Assembly (NCBI GenBank): GCA_904419075.1
Contig: CAJFQM010000004.1
Coordinates: forward strand, 62,001-126,000
Direction: 5' to 3'
Origin: an uncultured Clostridia bacterium
GTDB lineage: Bacteria; Bacillota; Clostridia; Christensenellales; Borkfalkiaceae
Length of the DNA: 64,000 bases
The position numbers and the translations under genes are program-made. This document shows, piece after piece, positions 9,227 through 18,233 of the stretch. Position 1 is the first letter of the stretch, and every line of letters starts with the position of its first letter. The notes beneath the pieces were generated by a model. It had not been told where the DNA came from, made no database searches, and worked only from the letters and a program-made list of their open reading frames with translations.

Positions 9227-10180
9227 TCAGTTTTTGGAGAGAATCATGAGAATGTCTTGATGAAAATTACCGAATTCTTTCCCGAAAATATTGATTCCGC
9301 CCATATGTTTTGCATCTTCTTTAATTCCGATTTTCAATTCGATAAATTTTGCCGTATCTAAATGCAGATCGTCGAAGCGATGATTTTTATTATCCGTAAT
9401 ATCGTCGATATAACATCCCTCGTCATCGATGGAAAATTTCTTCAAAAGTCCGAATTGAGTGCTGTTAATTTGCCAATAGCTCGGAGTATAAATTCCGCGC
9501 TTTCCTCCGAAATCTCCGGGGGAACAATAGGTCGCTATTTCTACGTCGTTTATCCATACGGTGATGTCGCTGGGCCAATTTTCGCGATAATAGGGTGCTT
9601 CTGAACAACACTCGAATGAAAAAGACAGTCTGCGTCGATTGCGATCGAGTATAAATAGATTGGGGAAATTATAAGTCACGAAACCAGACTGAAAAGAAAA
9701 GAGCTGACCCTTAATTCGTTCGGGGGCAAACAGCATATATGAGGAGGAATTTTCTCTGAAAATAAATCCGTTTCCGTCGGCCATATATGCTTTGGATACT
9801 TCGCATCTGGAATAACAGCCGACAGGGACTTCAACTTTGATCTCGTCCTCTACGGTCTCTTTGACTTTTGTAAAAAATACGGTAGAGAGAATTGTTCCGA
9901 GGCTGCAAAGTTTCATGTGGCCTTTTTGCGCAGGTTTATATTCTATCCGGATCAGTTTGGCCTCCTCCAATACATTGACGTGAAACGAGACGGAGGAAAC
10001 GGGCAAATCGAGAAGGGACGCAATTTCAATGATGCTATAAGGTTTTTCCTGTAAAACACGTAATATTTTAAGCCGCTCGGGAACGGACAAGGCTCTGCCT
10101 AAACGACAGATATCTCTTTCGTCCGTCGGATCTGACAATCGATAATTGAGAATGTTTTCGGCTTCCATCTGCTTGTCCAT
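9227..10180 (-). CDS. ArsR-type winged-helix regulator with long C-terminal sensor-like region
   Basis: 317 residues. The first 90 contain an ArsR-style winged helix: LSVPERLKILRVLQEKPYSI, then EIASLLDLPVSSVSFHVNVL as the helix-turn-helix with its recognition helix. The remaining 220 residues form a mostly beta-rich region with many aromatic residues and no recognised domain, far larger than the usual 100-residue ArsR protein. It is transcribed divergently from the ABC operon that starts at 10500, with about 320 bases between them, so it probably controls that operon, with the C-terminal region as ligand sensor. The ligand is unknown. No metal-binding Cys motif typical of metal-sensing ArsR proteins is evident. 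Confidence 0.75.
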   Translation of the reverse strand: MDKQMEAENILNYRLSDPTDERDICRLGRALSVPERLKILRVLQEKPYSIIEIASLLDLPVSSVSFHVNVLEEAKLIRIEYKPAQKGHMKLCSLGTILSTVFFTKVKETVEDEIKVEVPVGCYSRCEVSKAYMADGNGFIFRENSSSYMLFAPERIKGQLFSFQSGFVTYNFPNLFILDRNRRRLSFSFECCSEAPYYRENWPSDITVWINDVEIATYCSPGDFGGKRGIYTPSYWQINSTQFGLLKKFSIDDEGCYIDDITDNKNHRFDDLHLDTAKFIELKIGIKEDAKHMGGINIFGKEFGNFHQDILMILSKN

Positions 10181-10392
10181 ACTTCACCTGATTTTTTTGA
10201 ATTAGATTTCCAAAAATATTATAACATAAAGTACTGTTTTTTTCAAGTGAATAGAAAAAATGTTGGAATTTTTCTCAATAATTCATTTTTATGTAATAAA
10301 ATTAATGATAAATATTATTTTCAAAACTATTATTCCAATATTATTGTAATTAACGAAGCCTGAAAAGTAAGAAAACCGAAGCCTTTTTCATA

Positions 10393-10420
10393 TTGACACC
10401 TAAAAAGTTTATGGTATAAT
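10393..10420 (+). promoter_or_regulatory. Promoter of the first ABC importer operon
   Basis: TTGACA (10393-10398), 16-base spacer, TATAAT (10415-10420), 80 bases upstream of the first permease start. It is the best sigma-A-type site between the divergent regulator and the operon. Confidence 0.8.
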
Positions 10421-10499
10421 GAAAATGGTTCAAGGAAAGAAAGCGCGCGGGAAGATATATATAATTCAATATTGAAAGCAGTCGTTGAAGGAGGGTGGA

Positions 10500-11468
10500 A
10501 TGAGGAATAAATTTTTTCATAACTATATAAAACAATTTGATGATATGCCGAAAGCATTCAGGAAGAGTAAATATATTTTTGTGTATTTAATGGTTTCTCT
10601 GGCAATCGTCAATTTTGTTGTCTTTTATGTGGCGGTCAATCTGAATTCAATTTTACTCGCCTTTCAGGAATTTATCGGCTATGATGAGAATTATGTCGAA
10701 CAGTACGTATGGTCGTTGGGGAATTTCAAAAGCATGTTCAAAGAATTTGCTCTTCCGAATTCTACGGTAGGAATAGCGGTGAGGAATACTCTGAAATATT
10801 TTGCGACAAATATATTTTTAATGATTCCGCTTTCGTATTTTGTCTCCTATCTGCTGTTCAAACAAATCCGCGGTTACGGAGTGTTCAGAGTCGTATTTTT
10901 TCTGCCTTCCATCATATCCGCCGTTGTTTACGTTACGGTTTTCAAAAACCTCATTTCGACATTCGGGCCCTTATATATGCTTTTGGATAAAGTTTTCGGA
11001 TATCAGATGCCTCCGCTTTTAGGGGATTCGAGAACGGCTACCCCGACGATTATTGTCTATACGATATGGACGGGACTCGGAATCAATATGATTTTATATC
11101 AGGGAGCGATGAAAAGAATTCCGACGGAAGTTCTCGAAGCGTGCCAAATCGACGGAGGAAATAAATTCCATGAGTTATTTTATATTATTACGCCCATGGT
11201 TTGGCCGACCGTTTCAATGACCATCATTTTAGCTTTTACAGGCCTGTTCAACAGCAGCGGACCGATTTTGCTGTTCAGCGAAGCGGGAACGGTGGCAGGG
11301 GGGAACGATACCACTACGATCGCCTTTTTTATCTTTCAGAAAACGCAGACGGGAGCGGCCTTGGAGTATCCTGCGGCGATCGGAATTTTCTTTACGGCAG
11401 TAAGTATTCCCATTGTCATCGCCGTCAGAGCCATATTCAAACGTCTTGATCCGGAGGTGGAATATTGA
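10500..11468 (+). CDS. Carbohydrate ABC transporter permease (MalF/UgpA type)
   Basis: Integral membrane subunit of a CUT1-type sugar importer. ATG 10500 is preferred over the upstream in-frame TTG because AAGGAGGG lies just before it. About six membrane spans are visible, with the cytoplasmic EAA loop near EVLEACQIDGGNKFHELFYI, which contacts the ATPase. It is first in an operon with a second permease, a glycosidase-like lipoprotein, a binding lipoprotein and another lipoprotein. No ATPase is encoded nearby, so a shared MsmX-type ATPase elsewhere is assumed. The substrate is not readable from the sequence; an oligosaccharide is likely from the neighbours. Confidence 0.9.
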   Translation: MRNKFFHNYIKQFDDMPKAFRKSKYIFVYLMVSLAIVNFVVFYVAVNLNSILLAFQEFIGYDENYVEQYVWSLGNFKSMFKEFALPNSTVGIAVRNTLKYFATNIFLMIPLSYFVSYLLFKQIRGYGVFRVVFFLPSIISAVVYVTVFKNLISTFGPLYMLLDKVFGYQMPPLLGDSRTATPTIIVYTIWTGLGINMILYQGAMKRIPTEVLEACQIDGGNKFHELFYIITPMVWPTVSMTIILAFTGLFNSSGPILLFSEAGTVAGGNDTTTIAFFIFQKTQTGAALEYPAAIGIFFTAVSIPIVIAVRAIFKRLDPEVEY

Positions 11469-12322
11469 TGTCTAAAAAGAAGCATATCGGTAAAAATACG
11501 CTTTCGGTCATAATTTTCGTTTTTTTTCTTATATATGCCGTCAGTTTGTTGTATCCTTTGGTTTGGGCTTTTCTGTCCTCCTTAAAGACTTCGACGGAGT
11601 ATATGCTGACCAGCAAGGTGGCATTGCCCGAAACGTGGGAGTTCGGAAATTATATAAAGGCATTTAAGGCGTTGGATATAGACGGGAACAACATGTTTGA
11701 CATGCTTTTCAATTCCGTATGGTTTACGTTGGGCGGCGTATTTTTGGGCATGGCGGTGTCCACCATGGTGGCCTATGTCGTTGCGAAATATAAATTCCCC
11801 GGGGGACAAACGATTTATTGGATTGCCATCGTCACCATGATGATTCCGATCGTAGGAGCCATGCCGGCGCAGTTCAAAGTGTATACGGCGCTGGGAATTA
11901 TCGAATCTCCGTTGCTTTTGCTTGCCTTTGCGGGGGGCTTCGGATTCAACTTTATGGTTTTGTATTCCTTTTTCAAATCCTTGCCTTCGAGCTATATCGA
12001 AGCCGGTTTTATCGACGGAGCGGGGCATTTTACCTGTTTTCTGAAAATCATGCTTCCGCAGGCGGTTCCCGTGGTTTCGGCGCTTGCAATCGTCTCTTCC
12101 ATTAATTTTTGGAACGATTATACGACCCCGCTGTTGTTTTTGAAGAATTTTCCTACGCTTTCTTCCGGATTGTACATGTACCAGATCATCAATACCCGAA
12201 ATTTGGATATGCCCGTTTTATTTGCAGGCATATTGATGAGCATGGTTCCAATTGTTGTTTTGTTTGCCGTTTTTCAGAATTCCATTATGGATATTTCGCT
12301 TTCGGGCGGATTAAAAGGATAA
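11468..12322 (+). CDS. Carbohydrate ABC transporter permease (MalG/UgpE type)
   Basis: Partner membrane subunit of the importer, starting at ATG 11468 whose A is the last base of the upstream stop codon, implying translational coupling. About 284 residues and six spans, with an N-terminal span, a long periplasm-side loop and an EAA loop at SYIEAGFIDGAGHFTCFLKI followed by MLPQAVPV. The C-terminal end SGGLKG is typical of MalG-type permeases. It should pair with the product of 10500-11468 and receive substrate from the lipoprotein at 13702. Confidence 0.92.
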   Translation: MSKKKHIGKNTLSVIIFVFFLIYAVSLLYPLVWAFLSSLKTSTEYMLTSKVALPETWEFGNYIKAFKALDIDGNNMFDMLFNSVWFTLGGVFLGMAVSTMVAYVVAKYKFPGGQTIYWIAIVTMMIPIVGAMPAQFKVYTALGIIESPLLLLAFAGGFGFNFMVLYSFFKSLPSSYIEAGFIDGAGHFTCFLKIMLPQAVPVVSALAIVSSINFWNDYTTPLLFLKNFPTLSSGLYMYQIINTRNLDMPVLFAGILMSMVPIVVLFAVFQNSIMDISLSGGLKG

Positions 12323-12342
12323 AAAATAAAAGGAGATTTTTG

Positions 12343-13668
12343 ATGAGGAGAAGATTTATCTGTATGTTGCTGAGCGGTACGATTGCATTTAGTATTTTGG
12401 GAGCGGCGGGGTGCGGCGGTAAATCCGGGGGAAAGCCTTTCCCCGTCTATGCGGACGACAAAGAGATGATGATTGGCGGATGGGACGCACCGCTTCCTAC
12501 TTTGGAGGATTATCAATTGGCCAAAGACATGGGTCTTACGTTCATGTTTTTGGATGATTTGTTTGTCAAACGGGGGACGCAGGCCTATGCCGACGTGCTC
12601 GGGTATTGCGAAAAGGTGGGGTTAAAGACGATTCTCACTTTGGGAAATGCCGCCACGACAGAATCTGCGGCCGAATCCTGGGCGGCGGATAAGACGGATT
12701 ATTCCAAGTTCCCCGCGGTTACGGCCATTAATTATTGGGACGAACCTTATTTTTCCAATATTCAAAGGATAGCGGAGCTCGCGGAAGAACATGTCGAAAA
12801 ATACGGTACCAAAATAGATGTTTTTGCAAATCTCTATCCCAATTCCGCAACGAGCACTTTCGAGGGGCATACTTACAATGAATATGTCGGGGAATACGTG
12901 GATAAAGTTCTTACGAAGGTAGAGGACGGGCATCGGTATCTGTCGGCGGATATTTATCCGTTGGATAAAGGAAGGGACGGCGGAAGTGCGCTTCGGTCGA
13001 ATTGGCTCAACTGTATAGAGACCGTTGCGATGCAGGCGAAAAGGGTGAATGCAATTCCGCATTTCTTCCTGCAAGCCACGGAACACTATACCTATCGGGC
13101 CGTCAATGAGGAGGATATCCGTTGGCAATTTTATGTCTATATGGCTTTCGGAGTCAAGGCTTTTACATACTTTACGTACAGGACGTCGATTCTCGAAGAT
13201 TTTTCAAATTCCTGCGTGGACGCAGAGGAATCGGGAAAGACGTATCCCGTCTACGATTACGCAAAAACGGTCAATCACGAAATGCTGAATTTTGACCACG
13301 TATATCTCAATTTTGACTGGAACGGCACAATGCCCGTTCTCGGTACGCAAAGCGAACAGGATTACAACATGAATTTCGACGGCCTCAATAATCCTCTCTC
13401 TTCGATAGACGTTTTGAAGGGCGTGCAGGCGACGCAGGACGCGCTCATCGGACAATTTAAGGATAAGTCCGGCTATGACGGACTCATAGTCGTGAATTTC
13501 ACCGATCCGGCATACGGAATCAAAAACACTGTCAGCCTTGAATTTAAGGATGCCTCCAAGGTGCGAGTGTATAAAAAGGGTGTGGCCTATGATTATCAGG
13601 TACTCGATAATCGGTTTGAACTTGAACTCGGGGTGGGAGAAGGCGTGTTTATGATTCCCGTCGCGTAA
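12343..13668 (+). CDS. Lipoprotein with TIM-barrel glycoside-hydrolase-like domain
   Basis: The true start is ATG 12343, preceded by AGGAGA; the frame extends upstream only inside the permease gene. Lipobox GAAGC puts the lipidated Cys at residue 24. The 441-residue protein looks like a clan GH-A barrel: a strand NYWDEP (Glu134) suits an acid/base position and a late YFTYRTS strand resembles the end of a barrel, followed by a small beta domain. It is not closely recognisable as a named family (GH42-like is the nearest impression). Its place between permeases and binding protein suggests it trims or senses the substrate before import. A ruined paralogue lies at 17311-17735. Confidence 0.6.
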   Translation: MRRRFICMLLSGTIAFSILGAAGCGGKSGGKPFPVYADDKEMMIGGWDAPLPTLEDYQLAKDMGLTFMFLDDLFVKRGTQAYADVLGYCEKVGLKTILTLGNAATTESAAESWAADKTDYSKFPAVTAINYWDEPYFSNIQRIAELAEEHVEKYGTKIDVFANLYPNSATSTFEGHTYNEYVGEYVDKVLTKVEDGHRYLSADIYPLDKGRDGGSALRSNWLNCIETVAMQAKRVNAIPHFFLQATEHYTYRAVNEEDIRWQFYVYMAFGVKAFTYFTYRTSILEDFSNSCVDAEESGKTYPVYDYAKTVNHEMLNFDHVYLNFDWNGTMPVLGTQSEQDYNMNFDGLNNPLSSIDVLKGVQATQDALIGQFKDKSGYDGLIVVNFTDPAYGIKNTVSLEFKDASKVRVYKKGVAYDYQVLDNRFELELGVGEGVFMIPVA

Positions 13669-13701
13669 ATTTGTGTAGTCAAAAATAAATAAGGAGATAA
13701 T

Positions 13702-15279
13702 ATGAAACAAACGAGTATATTAAAAAAATTGGGCTGTTTTTTGCTTTGTTTTGCGTGTACCGCTTCCGTGGCCTCCTGTGGAACGGGAAACGGGAACGGC
13801 GGAGGAAACAACAGTGCGGGCGGTAAACCGTCCGGATCTATCAGCGTCATTTGTTACGAGGCGGGGTTCGGAACGGAATGGCTGGACGAAATGGCGGAAG
13901 AATTTTCCTCTGCACTCGGCGTGACGGTAAAAGTAAAGAAAAGCTACGTTAACGGAGAACTCATTTCTCTTCTCAGCGACAATTCTCTCAACGACGACGT
14001 GGTTATGGCGGTGGGTAGCATGTTTGGGCCGCAGGATTCGGGATTTTTAACCGATTTGTCCCCCGTGTATAATTCTGTGCCGGAGGGAGAAACAAAGGCG
14101 ATAAAAGAGAGAGTAAATCCGAAGATTTACAATAAGCTCCTGACGGAAGACGGAAAGATTTATCAGATGAATTGGGCGGATCCCGTCTGCGGCATCGTGA
14201 TCAATAAAACGGTTTTGGGGCGGATTTTTCCCGACGGGTACGATATCCCGAATACGACGAACGAACTGATAGAATTTTGCGACGAAATCAAAGCGGAAGG
14301 GGTATATCCTTTTTCTATCAGCACTTCCATCAGTTACTGGGATTATCTGCACTGGGTCTGGTGGGCGCAGTACGAGGGCTATGACAATTATATCGATTAT
14401 TATTGGGGATATTACCAAAAGGAGCAGCCCGACGGAACGACGGTGCGTACTTTGGCGGAAAACGGAGAAGTATTGGATATGCCCGGCCGTTTGGAATCGG
14501 TAAAGGTGGCCGAACGGCTGTTGAAGAAAGAAAACGGCTATATGCATAAATATGCCGACTCCATGACTTGGCAGGAAGCGCAGATTGCCTTTGTGGGGCA
14601 GGGATATGCGGGGCAGGATATGACGGAATCTGCAATGATGGTAAACGGTCAGTGGCTGGAAAACGAAGTACAGAGCTATCTGCTCACCAAACCGCAGGAT
14701 CTCGCAATGATCAAGACCCCGGTTATCAGTTCCATTGTCAAGACTTTGGAAAACAAATCGATGACGGACGAGACGTTGAGTGCCGTAATTGACGCGATCG
14801 ACAAAGGAGAAACCTCTTATCCCGGGGTTTCCGAAAAGGATTTTGCAAGGATTTCAGAGGCTCGCCATATGGTTTATAGCGCTACGTTCGATCATTGCTG
14901 TGCGATCCCCGCAAAGAGCAAAAACAAACCATTGGCGATGGAGTTTCTGAAATTCATGGCTTCCGACATGGGGCAGAGCATCTATGCAAAGTATCTCAAC
15001 GGACTCACCATGCCTTACGGATACGAGGTGGGGGACAATGTGACGGATTTTGTCCGTTCCCGTTACAAAAATTTTTCGGACTATATTCCCATTTGCATCG
15101 ATTTTTCGTCTCCGCTCGTTTATAGGCAGGGACTCACGGCTTATACGACCGGAAACGGAGCAGGACTCGACGGGGTTCTCTACAAAGGAAATACGGCGGA
15201 ATGGGTAATCAACGATACAAAGACGACTTTAATGGCGTCATGGGATAAAATCATTTTGGCGGCAAAGCAGGAAAAATAA
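13702..15279 (+). CDS. Extracellular sugar-binding lipoprotein of ABC importer
   Basis: 525 residues, lipobox SVASC with Cys at residue 26, then a Gly/Asn-rich linker. The body has the pattern of family 1 solute-binding proteins: SISVICYEAGFGTEWLDEMA near the start, DVVMAVGSM, PFSISTSISYWDY, and a hinge and C-lobe region with GQWLENEV. It delivers an oligosaccharide to the permease pair at 10500-12322. A good ribosome site (AAGGAGATAAT) precedes ATG 13702. The binding protein comes after the permeases in this operon, the reverse of the usual order and of the second importer in this window. Confidence 0.9.
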   Translation: MKQTSILKKLGCFLLCFACTASVASCGTGNGNGGGNNSAGGKPSGSISVICYEAGFGTEWLDEMAEEFSSALGVTVKVKKSYVNGELISLLSDNSLNDDVVMAVGSMFGPQDSGFLTDLSPVYNSVPEGETKAIKERVNPKIYNKLLTEDGKIYQMNWADPVCGIVINKTVLGRIFPDGYDIPNTTNELIEFCDEIKAEGVYPFSISTSISYWDYLHWVWWAQYEGYDNYIDYYWGYYQKEQPDGTTVRTLAENGEVLDMPGRLESVKVAERLLKKENGYMHKYADSMTWQEAQIAFVGQGYAGQDMTESAMMVNGQWLENEVQSYLLTKPQDLAMIKTPVISSIVKTLENKSMTDETLSAVIDAIDKGETSYPGVSEKDFARISEARHMVYSATFDHCCAIPAKSKNKPLAMEFLKFMASDMGQSIYAKYLNGLTMPYGYEVGDNVTDFVRSRYKNFSDYIPICIDFSSPLVYRQGLTAYTTGNGAGLDGVLYKGNTAEWVINDTKTTLMASWDKIILAAKQEK

Positions 15280-15296
15280 AAAATAGGAGGGGTTAT

Positions 15297-17063
15297 ATGA
15301 TGAAAAAGAGAAATCTTTTTTTGGAACTGATCTTGTTGCTTTTGGGGGCGCTTTTTGCGCTTTCGGCATGCGGCGGTTCAAAGCCCGAAGGACTTCGGAT
15401 CAATATACCGGAAAATACGGTCTTGGAAGCGGAACTCGGCACTTACGACATTCCAAAATACGATGTGGTAAATTCTGAGGGACTGATTATGGCCGGATAC
15501 CTCGTTGAAGTGGAAAGCGTCGTCGGTCCCGACGGAAAAGAAGTGACCGTTTCTTACGGGAAAATCAACGTTTCTGTTCCCGGGATTTATGTCATTACTT
15601 ATTCGGCGGGAGAAGATATAGAAAAGGCTTCTGTACAGGTGAGTTTTGCGGATCGTACACCGCCTTCGGTGAACATGGACGAAGATGCTTTGCCTGAATT
15701 TTATATTTCCGGATTCACTTACGGATTGCCTCAATATACGGTTTCGGACGGTCCTGACATGTCCAAATGCTGGGTAAAGGTATACTACAAGGCGGATTCG
15801 GCGGGGGACAGGGTCGAAGTGACGGTAGAAAACAGTCAATTTAAGGTAGAGCATAACAGCGGCAAATATATCATTGTGATTCACGTCGAAGACGCTGTGG
15901 GAAACGGAAAAGATTACGAATACGAAGTGGAAGCGACCGGTCCTTCCGAAATCATAGACGGAAAAGTTTTGTATTCGGACGAAGAATTCGGCGTTTCTCA
16001 GGTAAAGACTCTTTGGAATAATTTCCAACTTTCTTACAGTACGGAAAAAACTTACGGGGAAGAGGCGGGGTCTTTAAAAGTGACCGTTCCCGTTACCGGC
16101 GGAGACTATATTATTCTCGACCGTATTATCGAGAGCGATATCAGCGATTATACCCATCTCGTAATCCGTATTTACAACGATAACGATTATCCCGTATATT
16201 CCGGCTATTGTTGGTTCGGAGACATTACGCTCGCGCCGAAAGCGTGGACGGAATTAAAAGTTTCGGTGGAAGATTTGGACACTCAGAATGTAACGCATCC
16301 TTCTGTTGCTGGTATTGTCATCAATAGTAAAAACATCACCAATCTTTCCTTGCGGTTGTTTGACGATTATGCGGCAAATACGGTTTCCGGAGGGAGTACG
16401 TTCTATCTTTCCGCAATGTATGCGGTGACGGAAGCGCCCACCGAACCCGAAACCGTCGTCGAAGATAAAATTGCATATTTTGACGAGGCCTTCGGACTGG
16501 AACAGGTAAGTCTTTATTGGCCCGCGCCCAATAAGATTTCTTTGGATACCGAAATCAGATATGACGATGAAAAAGGCTCTTTGAAGGTAGAGTTCCTTTC
16601 CGTGCAGGCCGACAATTATATTATTCTGAATACGCCGTTCATCAAAGACGTGTCCGCCTATGAATATCTCGTATTCCGCGTCTATAATCCCACAAAGCAT
16701 ACGTTTAGCATAGGAACGACGTGGGCGGCGGACACAACAATTGCACCGGAGGGTTGGACGGAAGTAAAAATCCCCGTCAATCTGTTTGGGGAAAGCGGGT
16801 CGATCACGGACATGAACGGCGCAAAACTTTCCGCGACGGATATTTCTGAATTTCCGATTCGTATTTTCGGCGCGGGGGACTTTGTTTCAGGGGAATGTTT
16901 CTATATTTCTTCCATGTACGGCGTAAAGGCGGAAGAAGCGGTCGAAGAAAACGTGGCTTCTGATTTTGATAAAATTTCCGTATTTCGGGGGGACCCGGAT
17001 AGAATGTTTTATGATATGTCCGTAAAATATAAGGGACGGAGAGAAAAGCCGTTCGCAGAATGA
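15297..17063 (+). CDS. Lipoprotein with duplicated beta-sandwich domains, possibly truncated
   Basis: Lipobox LSACG gives a lipidated Cys near residue 25. After an Ig-like region (to about residue 210) there are two related blocks of about 150 residues, beginning near residues 223 (VLYSDEEFGVSQV) and 391 (IAYFDEAFGLEQV). Each contains a strand pair such as DYTHLVIRIYN or AYEYLVFRVYN and an APKAWTE or APEGWTE turn, suggesting carbohydrate-binding-like sandwiches. A third block appears to begin at about residue 560 and stops abruptly, so the gene may have lost its end. It closes the first ABC operon and probably captures glycan at the cell surface. Function is inferred from context; the domains are not recognised. 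Confidence 0.7.
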   Translation: MMKKRNLFLELILLLLGALFALSACGGSKPEGLRINIPENTVLEAELGTYDIPKYDVVNSEGLIMAGYLVEVESVVGPDGKEVTVSYGKINVSVPGIYVITYSAGEDIEKASVQVSFADRTPPSVNMDEDALPEFYISGFTYGLPQYTVSDGPDMSKCWVKVYYKADSAGDRVEVTVENSQFKVEHNSGKYIIVIHVEDAVGNGKDYEYEVEATGPSEIIDGKVLYSDEEFGVSQVKTLWNNFQLSYSTEKTYGEEAGSLKVTVPVTGGDYIILDRIIESDISDYTHLVIRIYNDNDYPVYSGYCWFGDITLAPKAWTELKVSVEDLDTQNVTHPSVAGIVINSKNITNLSLRLFDDYAANTVSGGSTFYLSAMYAVTEAPTEPETVVEDKIAYFDEAFGLEQVSLYWPAPNKISLDTEIRYDDEKGSLKVEFLSVQADNYIILNTPFIKDVSAYEYLVFRVYNPTKHTFSIGTTWAADTTIAPEGWTEVKIPVNLFGESGSITDMNGAKLSATDISEFPIRIFGAGDFVSGECFYISSMYGVKAEEAVEENVASDFDKISVFRGDPDRMFYDMSVKYKGRREKPFAE

Positions 17064-17310
17064 TGGTAAAAAAGAATGGACGGGACTCGTGACTGTTACG
17101 TAAAGGTCTCGGCATGAGAAAGACAAGCGTGAAGGAACTCTCCGAAAAGGAGGTAAAAGCCTCTGCAAAATCAGGAATTAGTATTAAAATATATGTTATA
17201 AGGAATATGAGTTTTACAAAAACAAAAGAAGACGTAATTTCATTCATTAGAGATAAAGGTAAATTCGATTTATAGATCGAAAATTTTTTTATCAAGGTTA
17301 CTAAAAAGTT
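17064..17310 (+). other. Degenerate sequence after the truncated lipoprotein
   Basis: No intact gene. A 53-codon open frame from ATG 17114 to the stop at about 17275 has no recognisable domain; with the abrupt end of the preceding gene it may be the leftover of a longer reading frame scrambled by deletions. Confidence 0.4.
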
Positions 17311-17735
17311 GCAACGACCATTTATACGATTCCTGAATACAAAGCGGCAGTGAGCGAAATTGAGAAGGGACGTCGGATCGTCAGCGTAGACGTATATCCT
17401 TTGTTGGATAGGGGAGGTCCCGTTTTGGACGCGACATGGCTTTCAAACATGTATCAGCTACGGACGCTTGCAAACGAATTGGATTCAATTCAATATGTTT
17501 ATTCAGTCGGTGGGATATACGGGGCATCGGAAGCCTGAGGAAGAGAAAGAGATCCGCTATCAGGTTTGGACGGATTTGTGTTTCGGAATCACGTCGTACA
17601 CGTTTTCACCTATGCGAACGACCCCAATCCGAATGACGGCTGGCAATATACGGAGACAATTTGCAATTCGGACGGAGTTCCCAATAACGAGAAATTTTAC
17701 AACGGTTGTAAAAGGGTAAACGAAGAAATATCAAA
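17311..17735 (+). pseudogene. Fragment of a TIM-barrel lipoprotein paralogous to 12343-13668
   Basis: Reads RRIVSVDVYPLLDRGG and later EIRYQVWTDLCFGITSYTF, then NNEKFYNGCKRVNEEISKL, in at least three frames. These align in order with RYLSADIYPLDKGRDGG, DIRWQFYVYMAFGVKAFTYF and the following region of the intact lipoprotein. The first half of the gene, including the lipoprotein signal, is absent, and frameshifts lie near 17500 and 17610. Confidence 0.7.
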
Positions 17736-17775
17736 GCTCGCTTCGATGTTCGCATTGGCGGGGTGGACGGCACGG

Positions 17776-18040
17776 ACGGAGAAAGGAATATGCGTTTCGG
17801 CGTACGCTTTAAGAATCCCTATATCAAAGACATTACCGAATACCATTATCTGGAAATTTCCGTCTATAATGCCAATACCTACGATATTCAAATGAAATGC
17901 CGGCGCTCGAATCACGTCCTTTGAAAAAGGGAGAATTGACAAAAGTAATTCTCTCGGCCGCTGTTGTTTCAAGCGGTTATTTTAATGATTTGGACTATTC
18001 GAGTGCTGCTCCTTGGAATTCGGGAAAATCATCGGCATAG
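17776..18040 (+). pseudogene. Fragment of a second beta-sandwich lipoprotein
   Basis: The segment NPYIKDITEYHYLEISVYN, followed after a frameshift by a PLKKGELTKVIL turn, matches the repeated block of the lipoprotein at 15297 (TPFIKDVSAYEYLVFRVYN, then APEGWTEVKIPV). It directly follows the barrel fragment, so the same gene order as the intact pair (with the binding-protein gene missing) has been compressed by deletions. Confidence 0.65.
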
Positions 18041-18156
18041 GCTGATCGGCTTAAGGAAAGCCCGTCTCCTAAAGGGATGCTATTATTGTTATACTTTTGC
18101 TGTAAAAATAAAATATATAATTGGTATCCATAAGGAAGTAGTTTGTAAATAAAATC

Positions 18157-18185
18157 TTGAAATTATTTCTCTTTTATGCTAAACT
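18157..18185 (+). promoter_or_regulatory. Promoter of the isomerase-family gene
   Basis: TTGAAA (18157-18162), 17-base spacer, TAAACT (18180-18185), about 50 bases before ATG 18234, which has AAGGAG upstream. Confidence 0.6.
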
Positions 18186-18233
18186 ATTAGTGTTAAAAAC
18201 GGATTTTTTTAATTCAATTACAAGGAGTTAATT

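Noticed and set aside
12109..12342. N-terminal extension of the barrel lipoprotein into the permease gene
   Set aside because: The extension is out of frame with the permease, and ATG 12343 has a proper ribosome site and lipoprotein signal.
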